Origin: RGIG3102 sp964507095
Lineage (GTDB): Bacteria; Bacillota; Clostridia; Oscillospirales; Ruminococcaceae
DNA: 24,503 nt
Assembly (NCBI GenBank): GCA_964507095.1
Contig: CAZDOS010000025.1
Location: forward strand, 1-24,503
Reading direction: 5' to 3'
Shown: piece by piece, positions 7,901 to 15,565 of the stretch
How the letters are laid out: the number at the start of each line of letters is the position of its first letter
Position numbering within the stretch: position 1 is the stretch's first letter
The notes under the pieces: generated by a model
Seen by the model: the letters and a program-made list of their open reading frames with translations, nothing else
Database searches by the model: none
Told to the model about the DNA's origin: nothing
Position numbers and translations under genes: made by a program

Positions 7901-9189
7901 TCTTTCCACACTACCGCGCCTATTTCGGTGACTGCCTCTGTGTTGGGATTCAGCCCCGTGCTCTCGATATCGAAGACAACGAACTCAGTGTCCCTTAGAC
8001 TGCCTTTAGCCTCTTCCGATACAACCGTTATGATGTTGTCGACAAGATATCCCTCGCATCCGTAGATCACCTTGAAGTCAGGGTCGGTCTTCTGTATGGT
8101 CTCACACTCCAGCATGGCCTGAGGGAACGCCTGCACGACGCCGTGATCGGTTATCGCAAGCGCCCTGTGACCCATCTCATAGGCCTTTCTGACCGCTTCA
8201 TCCGGTCCGATGACTGCGTCCATGGACGACAGTTTTGTATGAAGATGCAGTTCCACCCTCTTCTCAGGAGCTTCATCCCTCTTGGGATCCACCCTGAAAG
8301 TGACAATGTCATAAGGGCTGACTACATAGTCGTGATCATATTTGTCCATCCGGCATTCGCCGTTCACCGCCATCCAGATGCCCGGCTTGATCTCTTCGTA
8401 CTTATCAAAATCGGTCTCATTTGGGCTGAGTACGATCTTGACGTTTATCGAATCCTTTCCGTCGTATACGGAATAGTTATATATCTTTCTGAAATTGCCA
8501 GAAGAAGCCGTTGCAAAGACTCTTCCGGCTATCTGAACTCGGCCGTTCTTCTCCACGGCCTCCTTGATCGATATGAGTTTCTTTGGCTGGAAATACCTTC
8601 CGAAGAATACCTTGACGCTGCCCGGCGTGACCGGGATATCCCTGACCCTGAAGTCTGCATGGGTGTTTTCGACCTTCTTCACCGGATCAGGCAAGACGAA
8701 TAACTCCTCGCTTTCATAGGATTCTGTCTTGCCGAGATCGATATTGTACTGTCTTGACGTCAGCGACTCCAGAAACTCGGAGAATCTTCTTGCAAAGTCC
8801 ATGCCTTCAAGGAATGACATGCCCTTGCCGACGGCAAAGGTGATGGTCCTCCCCTCAAGGAACGACCATGTGATGTTGAAGTATTCAAGAGGGATGTTGA
8901 CAACATTGACGCAGAAAAGCTGAAGCAGATCCTTCAGGTTCCGGTCAGTCAGCGTGTCCGGATCAAAGGTATCCGTGATGTGTATCGAATAATCCGGAAG
9001 CTTTTCGGACAGATAGACGGCAAGGCTCCTCTGAGCCTCAAAGCTAATAAGCTGTGTTGAATTCAACACAGCCGTCAAGCTGGACCGTCTGGTGTCCACG
9101 TCGACAGATTCGATCCGAACATCCTTCAGTTCGTCTATGTGCCCGTCATCCCGGTAATCTTCAAATACGTCCAATATTCCGTTAGTCAA
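4915..9189 (-). CDS. polC: DNA polymerase III, PolC-type alpha subunit
   Basis: 1424 residues, normal for the Gram-positive replicative polymerase with built-in proofreading. Domains in order: N-terminal domain (1-200), OB fold (about 215-300), first part of the PHP domain starting VELHLHT (312-318), inserted DEDDh exonuclease (402-570; FDIEST at 406-411, HNAIGFD 487-493, HRATDD 546-551), rest of PHP, polymerase core with GSRGSVGSS (863-871), a zinc-binding insert (Cys891, Cys894, Cys916, Cys919), catalytic PDIDLNFS (944-951), and a C-terminal helix-hairpin-helix region (GVGDSIIEKL). The start is TTG at 9189, overlapping the end of ispG by 8 bases, with GGGGA about 6 bases upstream; no nearby ATG is in frame. 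It is last in the long operon, so it depends on upstream promoters or read-through. A hairpin follows at 4858-4895. No damage seen. Confidence 0.98.
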   Translation of the reverse strand: MTNGILDVFEDYRDDGHIDELKDVRIESVDVDTRRSSLTAVLNSTQLISFEAQRSLAVYLSEKLPDYSIHITDTFDPDTLTDRNLKDLLQLFCVNVVNIPLEYFNITWSFLEGRTITFAVGKGMSFLEGMDFARRFSEFLESLTSRQYNIDLGKTESYESEELFVLPDPVKKVENTHADFRVRDIPVTPGSVKVFFGRYFQPKKLISIKEAVEKNGRVQIAGRVFATASSGNFRKIYNYSVYDGKDSINVKIVLSPNETDFDKYEEIKPGIWMAVNGECRMDKYDHDYVVSPYDIVTFRVDPKRDEAPEKRVELHLHTKLSSMDAVIGPDEAVRKAYEMGHRALAITDHGVVQAFPQAMLECETIQKTDPDFKVIYGCEGYLVDNIITVVSEEAKGSLRDTEFVVFDIESTGLNPNTEAVTEIGAVVWKDGEVLEEFHTFSDPGKPIPANIVKLTGITDEMLKGAPSEKEAIKAFKDFIGNRVIVAHNAIGFDINFLKVRCESYGTDFRYDYLDTLPLARNLLQDLKNHKLDTLAEHYRLGNFNHHRATDDARMLGKILGGLIRDLEAQGITQLENINSDLSSTDKLPRRSYHVVLLARNQKGIKNLYKLVSYGHLNYFWRVPRMPKSEIMKYREGLIIGSACEAGELYRAIMDGTSYETLLKIRDFYDYLEIQPLGNNEYMVREGKVRSFEDIKEFNRTVLRLGRDLGKPVVATGDVHFWDREDSIFRSILMAGTGFDDADMQPPLYYRTTEEMLAEFDYLGRETAYEVVVKNTNLIADMIDSNIRPIPKGTFPPSIEGAEEELREAAYSKLHRLYGDNPPRLITERLDKELDSVITHGYAVLYVIAKKLVQNSEEHGYLVGSRGSVGSSALAYFGGISEVNPLPPHYRCKKCRYSDFNVPDNILSGFDLEDRICPVCGEPLYGDGNDIPFETFLGFDGDKEPDIDLNFSGEYQAQAHRYTEELFGHDYVFKAGTVSALQDKTAYGYVKKYLDERGLVLNKAEENRLTIGCTGVKKTTGQHPGGMVVVPSGYDVFDFCPIQHPADSKEKGVITTHFEFKYLHDTLLKLDCLGHDVPTMYKYLEDITGIKMADVPMNDRKVYKMLTSTEPIGVSSEDIQSTTSTYGIPELGTDFVRQMLMEADPQSFSDLIQISGLSHGTDVWTGNAQELIKDKTCTIADVIGTRDSIMLTLIKKGVDKAQAFKIMEITRKGRAAKQFTPEIEAMLKEHGVEDWYIDSCKKIKYMFPKAHAVAYLISAIRLMWFKLYYPLEFYSTYFTVRGEAIDYEAAVGGKGVATKMLRDVSRRLKIEKNAKDEELRTSLQCVCEMLSRGYEFLPIEIGKSRAKVFRIEDKKIRLPFISLKGVGESAALQLEKVSLEGQEFMSVEDFKNASGVGDSIIEKLKEIGALAGMPETNQVTLFGMD

Positions 9190-10246
9190 CTTTTTCCCCG
9201 ATCAGTTCGTATACGTTATCTATGAATTCATCGATGAAGTTCCCGTGCAGGGTCTTCACCTTCTCTCCCTTTATGAACATGACAGCGCTGTTTGTTGCGC
9301 ATGCTATGCCTATGTCGGCCTCCCTGGCCTCTCCCGGTCCGTTGACGGCACAGCCCATTACCGCGACCTTGACATCCTTCTTTATGCCTTTAAGTCTTCT
9401 TTCGACCTCATTTGCAATGGAGGCGATGTCCATGTGCGTCCTTCCGCATGTCGGGCAGGAGATGATCTCCGGACCAGGGACCTTTATGCCAGCTGCTCTG
9501 AGAATATCGTAACCTGCCTCGATCTCCTTTGCAGGATCGTCTGTCAGACTGACTCGGATGGTGTCGCCAATCCCGTCAAGAAGCAGAGAACCGATGCCCA
9601 TGCCTCCCTTTATGAGGCCCATCCTGTAGGTCCCGGCCTCAGTAACTCCCACATGAAGAGGATAATCGCACATCTGCGAGAACATCCTGTAGCTGTCCAC
9701 CATCGTCCTCACATTCGAGGACTTGAGGGAGACCACTATATCGTCAAAATCGAATTTTTCCAGAAGCCTGATATGGTACATTGCGCTCTCGCACAGAGCT
9801 TCCGGCGCGGGAGATCCGTATTTCTCAAGTATGTGCTTCTCAAGGCTTCCCGCATTGACGCCGATCCTTATCGGTATGTTATGCCGCCTGCAGGCGTCAA
9901 CGACCATCTTGACCTTTGAATCGTCGCCGATGTTGCCCGGATTGATCCTGACCTTGTCGACTCCGGCCTCCGCGACCGCAAGAGCGACCCTGTAGTCAAA
10001 ATGGATGTCCGCCACCAGAGGTATGGATATCTTTTCCTTTATGGCAGGGACAAGCTTTACGTCGTTAAGAGAAGGAACGCTGACCCTTATGATCTGGCAG
10101 CCTGCTTTTTCGAGCTCGACTGCCTGCCTGACATTTCCTTCCACGTCGTTTGCCCTAACGTTGAGCATGCTCTGGACAGTTATCGGAGCGTCTCCCCCGA
10201 CATAAATGTCCCCTACCTTGACCTTTTTTCTAAGCAATCTTTCCAT
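9182..10246 (-). CDS. ispG: 4-hydroxy-3-methylbut-2-enyl diphosphate synthase (flavodoxin/ferredoxin-dependent)
   Basis: 354 residues. It catalyses the penultimate MEP-pathway step, turning methylerythritol cyclodiphosphate into HMBPP with a [4Fe-4S] cluster. The N-terminal TIM-barrel part runs from VGDIYVGGDAPITVQSM through LVADIHFDYRVAL and KVRINPGNIG. The C-terminal domain shows the three cluster cysteines at about 264, 267 (CPTCGRTHMDI) and 299 (VMGCAVNGPGEA), with the fourth-ligand Glu in NGPGE. ATG 10246 is preceded by AGGGACGGA. It starts 12 bases after the rseP stop and overlaps polC by 8 bases. Together with dxr and uppS in the same operon it supplies isoprenoid precursors for the undecaprenyl carrier. 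Complete and of usual length. Confidence 0.97.
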   Translation of the reverse strand: MERLLRKKVKVGDIYVGGDAPITVQSMLNVRANDVEGNVRQAVELEKAGCQIIRVSVPSLNDVKLVPAIKEKISIPLVADIHFDYRVALAVAEAGVDKVRINPGNIGDDSKVKMVVDACRRHNIPIRIGVNAGSLEKHILEKYGSPAPEALCESAMYHIRLLEKFDFDDIVVSLKSSNVRTMVDSYRMFSQMCDYPLHVGVTEAGTYRMGLIKGGMGIGSLLLDGIGDTIRVSLTDDPAKEIEAGYDILRAAGIKVPGPEIISCPTCGRTHMDIASIANEVERRLKGIKKDVKVAVMGCAVNGPGEAREADIGIACATNSAVMFIKGEKVKTLHGNFIDEFIDNVYELIGEKVD

Positions 10247-10258
10247 CTGTCCGTCCCT

Positions 10259-11278
10259 TTATATAAGCAGCTTCGTAATGTCGCTGAAGGTCACGAAGGC
10301 CATGAAGCCAAGCAGCACTATCATGCCGGCAGCGTTGATGATGAGCTCGTATCTCGGATTTATCGGCTTGCCTCTCAGCATCTCGATGAGAAGCAGGAAT
10401 ACCTTTCCTCCGTCCAGTGCCGGGAAAGGTATGAGATTGAACACGCCCAGGTTTATGGTGATCATGGCAAGTATCATCAGCACCGAGTCGAATCCGTAGG
10501 ATACCGATTCGCTGATGACCGACACGATTCCGACCGGTCCGGACATCTGGTTCACCGCCACGTGTCCCGTGACAAGATCGACCAGGCTCAGGAAAACCAG
10601 CCTTGCAATGCTCAGTGTCCATCTGGCGGCCTCGTCTACCACGGTTAGGAAATTCTTCTGGATCGGATAGACGGTGAAGTCTATGACCAGGTTCTTGTTT
10701 CCGTCCGCGTCTGTCACTGTGTCGAAGGTGACTCCCTTGAGCTCGGTCTTTACTCCGTTCCTTATTACCGTGAAGTCTGCAGTGCCGTTCTGGGTCCTCG
10801 CGAACTCGTAGATGATGTCATTTGCGATATGGCATTTTCTTCCGTTTACCGCAATTATCTCATCATCGATCATAAGTCCCGTCTGCTGCGTCCTTGCCCC
10901 TTCGTAGAAGCTTGACACCTTCTTGCTCGTGATCGCGGTGTCCATGTTGACCAGCAGGCACAGCACAAGAAATCCGAGTATGAAATTGTTTACGGCTCCT
11001 GCTACGAGGACGACGAATCTGGTCGGAGCGGGAGCTCTCGAAAAGGAGCCTTCCGCCTCGCTGTCCTCATCCTCGCCTTCCATGGCGACATATCCGCCTA
11101 TGGGAAGCCGTCTCACAGAGTATTCTGTTTCATTCTTGTTGAATCCTATGATCTTGGGGCCCATTCCGATGCTGAATTCATTGACCTTTATCCCGCTGAG
11201 CTTTGCGGTGATGAAATGGCCGAATTCATGCACGAATATGACAAGCCCGAAGATCAGGATCGAAATGATTATGCTCAA
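10259..11278 (-). CDS. rseP: RIP-type intramembrane zinc metalloprotease (M50, RseP/RasP family)
   Basis: 339 residues. A site-2-type protease that cuts membrane substrates such as anti-sigma factors and leftover signal peptides. The zinc motif HEFGH is at 17-21 in the first membrane segment; a central PDZ-like region contains GLMIDDEIIAVNGRK; the second active-site motif NLIPFPALDGGK (Asp near 289) lies in a later membrane segment, and a last hydrophobic helix ends the protein. It starts with TTG at 11278 (GGGAG about 9 bases upstream), 6 bases after the dxr stop. The position between dxr and ispG fits the Firmicutes operon; the proS gene that often follows rseP in other Firmicutes is absent here. 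The substrate is not deducible. Confidence 0.95.
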   Translation of the reverse strand: MSIIISILIFGLVIFVHEFGHFITAKLSGIKVNEFSIGMGPKIIGFNKNETEYSVRRLPIGGYVAMEGEDEDSEAEGSFSRAPAPTRFVVLVAGAVNNFILGFLVLCLLVNMDTAITSKKVSSFYEGARTQQTGLMIDDEIIAVNGRKCHIANDIIYEFARTQNGTADFTVIRNGVKTELKGVTFDTVTDADGNKNLVIDFTVYPIQKNFLTVVDEAARWTLSIARLVFLSLVDLVTGHVAVNQMSGPVGIVSVISESVSYGFDSVLMILAMITINLGVFNLIPFPALDGGKVFLLLIEMLRGKPINPRYELIINAAGMIVLLGFMAFVTFSDITKLLI

Positions 11279-11284
11279 AATGTA

Positions 11285-12445
11285 TTACTCCCTGCCAAAG
11301 ACAGTCTGATTCACGTAGTCTCTGGCCATTCTGTCTGTCTTGTATACGTTGTCTATGGTGAAATCCATGCCGTCCAGATCCAGTGCAGACAGCACTCCGT
11401 ATACTATCTCACCGATGTCGAGGAACGATATCCTGTCCTCGAGGAACAGCCGTACCGCCCGCTCGTTAGCGCCGTTGACGGCACACGGATACAATCCGCC
11501 CCTGTCTATCGCTTCATACGCAGCCTTGAGGCACAGGAATGTGTCAGGGTCTGCCCTGCCGAATGTCAGGTCTCCCATCGTATACGGATCCAGCTCCGCT
11601 GCCGGAGACTCCATCCTGTACGGATAGGTTATGGCATACTGGATAGGTATCCTCATGTCCGGCACGCCCATCTGGGCAATGACGCTGTTGTCTGAGAACA
11701 TTACTGCCGAATGCACTATGCTCTGCCTGTGGACCACTATCTCGATGTCCTTGGGCTTCAGGGCAAACAGCCATACGGCTTCAATAAGCTCAAGCCCCTT
11801 GTTCATGAGCGTGGCTGAATCTATCGTTATCTTGCCTCCCATGGACCAGTTCGGGTGCTTGAGCGCCTGTGCCTTGGTGACTTTCGAAAGCTGTTCTCTC
11901 GTATACCCGTAGAATGGGCCGCCTGAAGCGGTGAGGATGATCTTCTTGAGCGATGTGGCGCTCTTGGCATCCTGCAGACACTGGAAAATGGCCGAGTGCT
12001 CGCTGTCTACAGGGAGCATCCTTACATGGTGCCTGGCGACCGCGTCCATTACAAGCCTTCCGCCGGTGACAAGGCTCTCCTTGTTTGCAAGTGCGATGTC
12101 CCTTCCCCTGTTTATGGTCGTAAGAGTGGCTTCAAGACCGGCGATGCCCACCACCGCATTGAGCAATAAGGCATCGTCATCAACATTTATGAGCCTTTTC
12201 AGTCCTTCGCTTCCGCTGAAGACCGTGACGTTTTCCACGTCAAGGATCCGCCTGAATCTCTCACAGTATTCGGGATCCGTGACGCAGACATACTTCGGTT
12301 TGAATTCCCTTACCTGATCCAGGAGCAGATCTATGTTCCTGTTTGCCGACAGTCCGACGACTCCCACGTGATGCATCCTGCACACGTCAAGGGCCTGTGT
12401 TCCTATGGAACCTGTCGAGCCGAGGATGATTATGTTTTTATACAA
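11285..12445 (-). CDS. dxr: 1-deoxy-D-xylulose 5-phosphate reductoisomerase
   Basis: 386 residues. It performs the committed MEP-pathway step, DXP plus NADPH to 2-C-methylerythritol 4-phosphate. NADPH motif GSTGSIG at 9-15; NKES near 121-124; metal ligands Asp147 and Glu149 in PVDSEHSAIFQ and Glu219 in DSATLMNKGLE; flexible-loop region HPNWSMGGKITID at 198-210. The start is TTG at 12445, preceded by AGGGGG, and overlaps the cdsA stop by 8 bases, so translational coupling is likely. All catalytic residues are present. Confidence 0.97.
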   Translation of the reverse strand: MYKNIIILGSTGSIGTQALDVCRMHHVGVVGLSANRNIDLLLDQVREFKPKYVCVTDPEYCERFRRILDVENVTVFSGSEGLKRLINVDDDALLLNAVVGIAGLEATLTTINRGRDIALANKESLVTGGRLVMDAVARHHVRMLPVDSEHSAIFQCLQDAKSATSLKKIILTASGGPFYGYTREQLSKVTKAQALKHPNWSMGGKITIDSATLMNKGLELIEAVWLFALKPKDIEIVVHRQSIVHSAVMFSDNSVIAQMGVPDMRIPIQYAITYPYRMESPAAELDPYTMGDLTFGRADPDTFLCLKAAYEAIDRGGLYPCAVNGANERAVRLFLEDRISFLDIGEIVYGVLSALDLDGMDFTIDNVYKTDRMARDYVNQTVFGRE

Positions 12446-13313
12446 AGAATATTCCCCCTATTTTGGAGATGTAGATCGCGATTATGAAGAAGAAAGGAGC
12501 CAGCAGTATGACGCTGTCGAACCTGTCAAGGATACCGCCGTGTCCCGGCAGCAGATTGCCGTAGTCCTTTATTCCGGTCTGTCTTTTCACTGCCGAAGCA
12601 AACAGGTCGCCGATTATCTCAATGAACGTTCCTGCCATGGACACCATCACTATCCAGAAAATGAGCTTCGGGCTGACCCTGTTGATATAGTCTTCCGCCT
12701 GCATGCCGTTCTTGAAACTGCAATAAAGGAGAACGAAGAGGACGGTGCAGATTGCAGTTCCGATAAAGGCGCCGACAGCTCCCTCTATGGTCTTTTTAGG
12801 ACTCAGTACCGGAGCCATCTTGTGCTTTCCGAAAAGGTAGCCCGAGAAATACGCGAAGGCATCTGACCCCCATGCTATGAAGAAACATATTGCCAAAATG
12901 AAGAAGCCGTCATATCCGTACTGTTCCTTCGGAAGCACTGTATTGTAGTTTACCAGGCAGTAAAAGCCGAAAAGCACGTACAGCCCGAACAGTATCGATG
13001 TCGAAACGACCTTGATATCGACCTTCTCAAATTCGAAGACCGATATGAATGCATATGCCGCAAAGGCAAAGACCAGTATGACGAATGTGTTCGCCCTCGG
13101 AATGTATTTGTCGAGGAAGAAGTACCGCCCGACGATATCCAGCACTATGAATACAGCGATGGAATTCTTCTCTGCAAAGGCGGTCCTTATCTCATGCACG
13201 GCGATCGCATACACGATCAGGCCGGCAACATTGAAAAGAGGACTGTAGAACTGCGTCAGCACCAGCAGCAGCACGACAAATCCAATTGCCGCGGTGATTA
13301 TTCTCTGTTTCAT
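12438..13313 (-). CDS. cdsA: Phosphatidate cytidylyltransferase (CDP-diacylglycerol synthase)
   Basis: 291 residues, integral membrane enzyme making CDP-diacylglycerol from CTP and phosphatidate for phospholipid synthesis. Several hydrophobic helices are visible (for example 4-25, 50-70, 75-90, 105-120, 135-160). The conserved cytoplasmic segments are HKMAPVLSPKKTIEGAVGA and the C-terminal signature region NLLPGHGGILDRFDSVILLAP with the catalytic Asp residues. It starts with ATG 3 bases after the uppS stop and overlaps dxr by 8 bases at its end. This is a standard neighbour of uppS. Confidence 0.95.
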   Translation of the reverse strand: MKQRIITAAIGFVVLLLVLTQFYSPLFNVAGLIVYAIAVHEIRTAFAEKNSIAVFIVLDIVGRYFFLDKYIPRANTFVILVFAFAAYAFISVFEFEKVDIKVVSTSILFGLYVLFGFYCLVNYNTVLPKEQYGYDGFFILAICFFIAWGSDAFAYFSGYLFGKHKMAPVLSPKKTIEGAVGAFIGTAICTVLFVLLYCSFKNGMQAEDYINRVSPKLIFWIVMVSMAGTFIEIIGDLFASAVKRQTGIKDYGNLLPGHGGILDRFDSVILLAPFFFIIAIYISKIGGIFFV

Positions 13314-13316
13314 CTG

Positions 13317-14024
13317 TTAAACGCCTCCGAAGCGTCTGTTTCTCGAGTTGAACTCTATGATGGCCTTGTCCAGGTCAGCCCTGGTGAAGTCGGGCCAGAG
13401 CACGTCCATGTATATGAACTCGGCGTATGCGCTCTGCCACAGGAGGAAATTGGACAGTCTCATCTCCCCGCTCGGTCTGAGGATGAAATCCGGATCAGGC
13501 TGTCCGGCAGTGTACATGTAGTCTGATACCAGGTCCTCGGTGATCTCGTCTTCCGTCAGCTCACCGCTTTTTACCTTGGCTGATATTCTCTTTACGGCAT
13601 TTACTATCTCTGCTCTGCCGCCGTAATTCAAGGCTATGTTCAGCACCATGCCGGTCCTGTCCTTGGTCTTCTCCTCTATCTCTAGCATGAGATCGAGCAG
13701 ATCTCCGTCAAAGGCCGACTTGTCTCCGAGAAAAACCACTCTGTTGTTTTCCTTCTCGTAATCGAAGGCCTTGATGAGGTATTCCTTGAGAAGGGACATG
13801 ATGCCTCTTACCTCTTCCAGAGGCCTCTTCCAGTTTTCCGTAGAAAAGGCATAGAAAGTCACGGACTTGAGTCCGAGCTCGTTGCAGTACCTGGTGATGT
13901 CCTGGAATACCTCGGCACCTTTCTTGTGTCCGGCATTCCTGGGAAGCATCCTTTTCTTCGCCCAGCGTCCGTTACCGTCCATTATTATCCCGATATGCTC
14001 GGGTATCCTTATATTCTCGTCCAT
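13317..14024 (-). CDS. uppS: Isoprenyl transferase (undecaprenyl diphosphate synthase)
   Basis: 235 residues. A cis-prenyltransferase that extends farnesyl diphosphate with IPP to make the C55 carrier for cell-wall synthesis. The N-terminal signature HIGIIMDGNGRWAKKR carries catalytic Asp16; later motifs are TFYAFSTENWKRP and the C-terminal DPDFILRPSGEMRLSNFLLWQSAYAEF. ATG 14024 is the only reasonable start, because an in-frame TGA lies two codons upstream. No Shine-Dalgarno sequence is visible before it, unlike the neighbours, and a terminator-like hairpin ends only about 12 bases before the ATG. Initiation may depend on read-through or on a tiny ATG-AAC-TGA reading frame at 14036-14028. Confidence 0.96.
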   Translation of the reverse strand: MDENIRIPEHIGIIMDGNGRWAKKRMLPRNAGHKKGAEVFQDITRYCNELGLKSVTFYAFSTENWKRPLEEVRGIMSLLKEYLIKAFDYEKENNRVVFLGDKSAFDGDLLDLMLEIEEKTKDRTGMVLNIALNYGGRAEIVNAVKRISAKVKSGELTEDEITEDLVSDYMYTAGQPDPDFILRPSGEMRLSNFLLWQSAYAEFIYMDVLWPDFTRADLDKAIIEFNSRNRRFGGV

Positions 14025-14036
14025 GTATCAGTTCAT

Positions 14037-14070
14037 AAAAATGCAAAGGGCATAAAAGCTATGCCCTTTG
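14037..14070 (-). terminator. Terminator-like hairpin between frr and uppS
   Basis: Perfect 11-bp stem, CAAAGGGCATA (14044-14054) and TATGCCCTTTG (14060-14070), 5-base loop, followed on the minus strand by CATTTTTA. The T-run is short and two bases off the stem, so it is probably partial. It would separate pyrH-frr from uppS-cdsA-dxr-rseP-ispG-polC. Confidence 0.65.
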
Positions 14071-14084
14071 ACGAAATCAGGTTA

Positions 14085-14630
14085 TCAGAGCTCCATTACT
14101 TCCTTGGATTTCCTGTCGCAGACAGCGTCCACTTCCTTTATGTACTTGTCCGTGATCTTCTGGATCTCATCCTCGAGGTCCTTGAGGTCATCTTCGGTCA
14201 GCTCGCCGGCCTTCTTCATGCTCTTGAAAGCATCGACCGCATCTCTTCTGATGTTTCTGATTGCGACCTTGGCCTCTTCCGCCATCTTGGAGACATCCTT
14301 TACCAGAGCCTTTCTTCTCTCCTCCGTCGGAGCCGGGAAAACAAGCCTGATGTTGACGCCGTCATCGATAGGATTGATGCCTACGTCCGAAGCCTGTATG
14401 GCCTTGACTATAGGCTTGATGAGGCTTCTGTCCCAAGGCTGGATAGTGAGTATCCTGGCCTCCGGAACGGAAATGGAAGCGACCTGGTTGATCGGCGTAT
14501 CAACTCCGTAGTAGCTGACCATGACCTTGTCAAGAACGCCCGGATTTGCTCTTCCGGCACGCACGGTTGCGTATTCGCTCTCGAGGTACTTAATTGCAGA
14601 ATTCATTCTGTTTTCATATTCGGTCGTCAT
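14085..14630 (-). CDS. frr: Ribosome recycling factor
   Basis: 181 residues. RRF, with EF-G, splits the post-termination ribosome. The N-terminal helix contains SEYATVRAGRANPGVLD, the family hallmark, then VSYYGVDTPINQVASISVPE and RILTIQPWDRS. The C-terminal coiled helices include KKAGELTEDDLKDLEDEIQ and end in KYIKEVDAVCDRKSKEVM. ATG 14630 has AAAGGAGTG upstream. It lies 33 bases after pyrH and belongs to the pyrH transcript. Usual length. Confidence 0.98.
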   Translation of the reverse strand: MTTEYENRMNSAIKYLESEYATVRAGRANPGVLDKVMVSYYGVDTPINQVASISVPEARILTIQPWDRSLIKPIVKAIQASDVGINPIDDGVNIRLVFPAPTEERRKALVKDVSKMAEEAKVAIRNIRRDAVDAFKSMKKAGELTEDDLKDLEDEIQKITDKYIKEVDAVCDRKSKEVMEL

Positions 14631-14663
14631 TGTTGTATCACTCCTTTTATGCTAAGCATCTGA

Positions 14664-15371
14664 TCACTCAGACACTACTGTTCCTATGTTTTCGCCCAGC
14701 ACTGCCCTTTTGATGTTGTCGCCGGACATCTCGAATACCAGCATCGACATGTGGTTGTCCCTGCACATCGTGGCCGCGGTCATGTCCATGACATTAAGCT
14801 GGTCATTGAACACCTTCGTGAAGGTCAGCGTGTCATATTTCACCGCGTCAGGGTACTTCTTCGGATCCTTGTCGTATACTCCGTCCACCATCGTCGCCTT
14901 GAACACGATATCCGCATTTATCTCAAGAGCCCTGAGAACGGCTCCGGAATCCGTCGAGAAGAACGGATTTCCCGTTCCGCATCCGAAGATGACGATCCTG
15001 CCCTCTTCAAGATACTTTACGGCGTTGTCCCTGATGAACGGCTCTGCGACCTGGTTCATCTGGAGAGCGGACATGACAGTGGCCTCGCAGCCCAGCTTTT
15101 CCAGTCCGCTTGCCACGGTGAGCGCGTTCATGATGGTGGCAAGCATGCCTATCTTGTCTGCCCTGGTGCGCTCCATGTCACCGCTGGATCTGCCGCCTCT
15201 CCAGTAGTTTCCTCCGCCGACCACGATGGCCAGCTGCACGCCCTCATCATAGGCGTCCTTTATGCTGCGGCATATCCGGTCGACCGTATCAAAATCTATA
15301 CCGAATCCCTTCTCGCCGGCGAGTGCCTCACCGGAGATCTTGAGCAATACTCTCTTATACTTAACTGACAT
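14664..15371 (-). CDS. pyrH: UMP kinase (uridylate kinase)
   Basis: 235 residues. An amino-acid-kinase-fold enzyme, UMP + ATP to UDP + ADP, feeding pyrimidine nucleotide pools. N-terminal RVLLKISGEALAGEKGFGID, then VVGGGNYWRG, the UMP-binding region ERTRADKIGMLATIMNALTV, and FGCGTGNPFFSTDSGA. I chose ATG 15371, with GAGGTGATC just upstream, over an in-frame ATG 84 bases earlier (15455). That ATG sits inside the predicted promoter, before the transcription start, and the resulting extra residues look non-coding. First gene of the pyrH-frr block. Confidence 0.97.
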   Translation of the reverse strand: MSVKYKRVLLKISGEALAGEKGFGIDFDTVDRICRSIKDAYDEGVQLAIVVGGGNYWRGGRSSGDMERTRADKIGMLATIMNALTVASGLEKLGCEATVMSALQMNQVAEPFIRDNAVKYLEEGRIVIFGCGTGNPFFSTDSGAVLRALEINADIVFKATMVDGVYDKDPKKYPDAVKYDTLTFTKVFNDQLNVMDMTAATMCRDNHMSMLVFEMSGDNIKRAVLGENIGTVVSE

Positions 15372-15407
15372 AGTGCGATCACCTCGAGCTGCTGTTATTC
15401 TGAGCTG

Positions 15408-15429
15408 GCGGTATGTCAGGACACACCGC
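15408..15429 (-). promoter_or_regulatory. Leader hairpin in the pyrH 5' untranslated region
   Basis: On the minus strand GCGGT, a G-T wobble, TGT and CCTG loop, then ACA and ACCGC form a compact stem close to the predicted 5' end of the pyrH transcript. It could protect the 5' end; no known riboswitch is recognised. Confidence 0.4.
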
Positions 15430-15443
15430 TCCATATTAAAAAT

Positions 15444-15472
15444 ATTATAAATCATGACGGTCGATTTCTCAA
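15444..15472 (-). promoter_or_regulatory. Sigma-A-type promoter of pyrH-frr
   Basis: Minus strand: TTGAGA (15472-15467), 17-base spacer, perfect TATAAT (15449-15444). Start predicted near 15437, leader about 65 bases. Confidence 0.78.
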
Positions 15473-15524
15473 TAGATATAGTTTACATATCGGCTGCCGT
15501 TTGCTTGTGAGAAATGCCGTAAAG

Positions 15525-15550
15525 AACAGCCGGCGCAAAGGCCGGCTGTT
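15525..15550 (-). terminator. GC-rich hairpin after the carboxylesterase gene
   Basis: Perfect 10-bp arms AACAGCCGGC (15525-15534) / GCCGGCTGTT (15541-15550), 6-base loop, followed on the minus strand by CTTTACGG. The stem is strong and the T-tract poor; it lies 15 bases after the esterase stop. Confidence 0.6.
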
Positions 15551-15565
15551 TCGGAATCGTCGTTA

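Noticed and set aside
13926..14663. Plus-strand 245-codon open frame
   Set aside because: It covers frr and parts of uppS in antisense; those genes are unambiguous.
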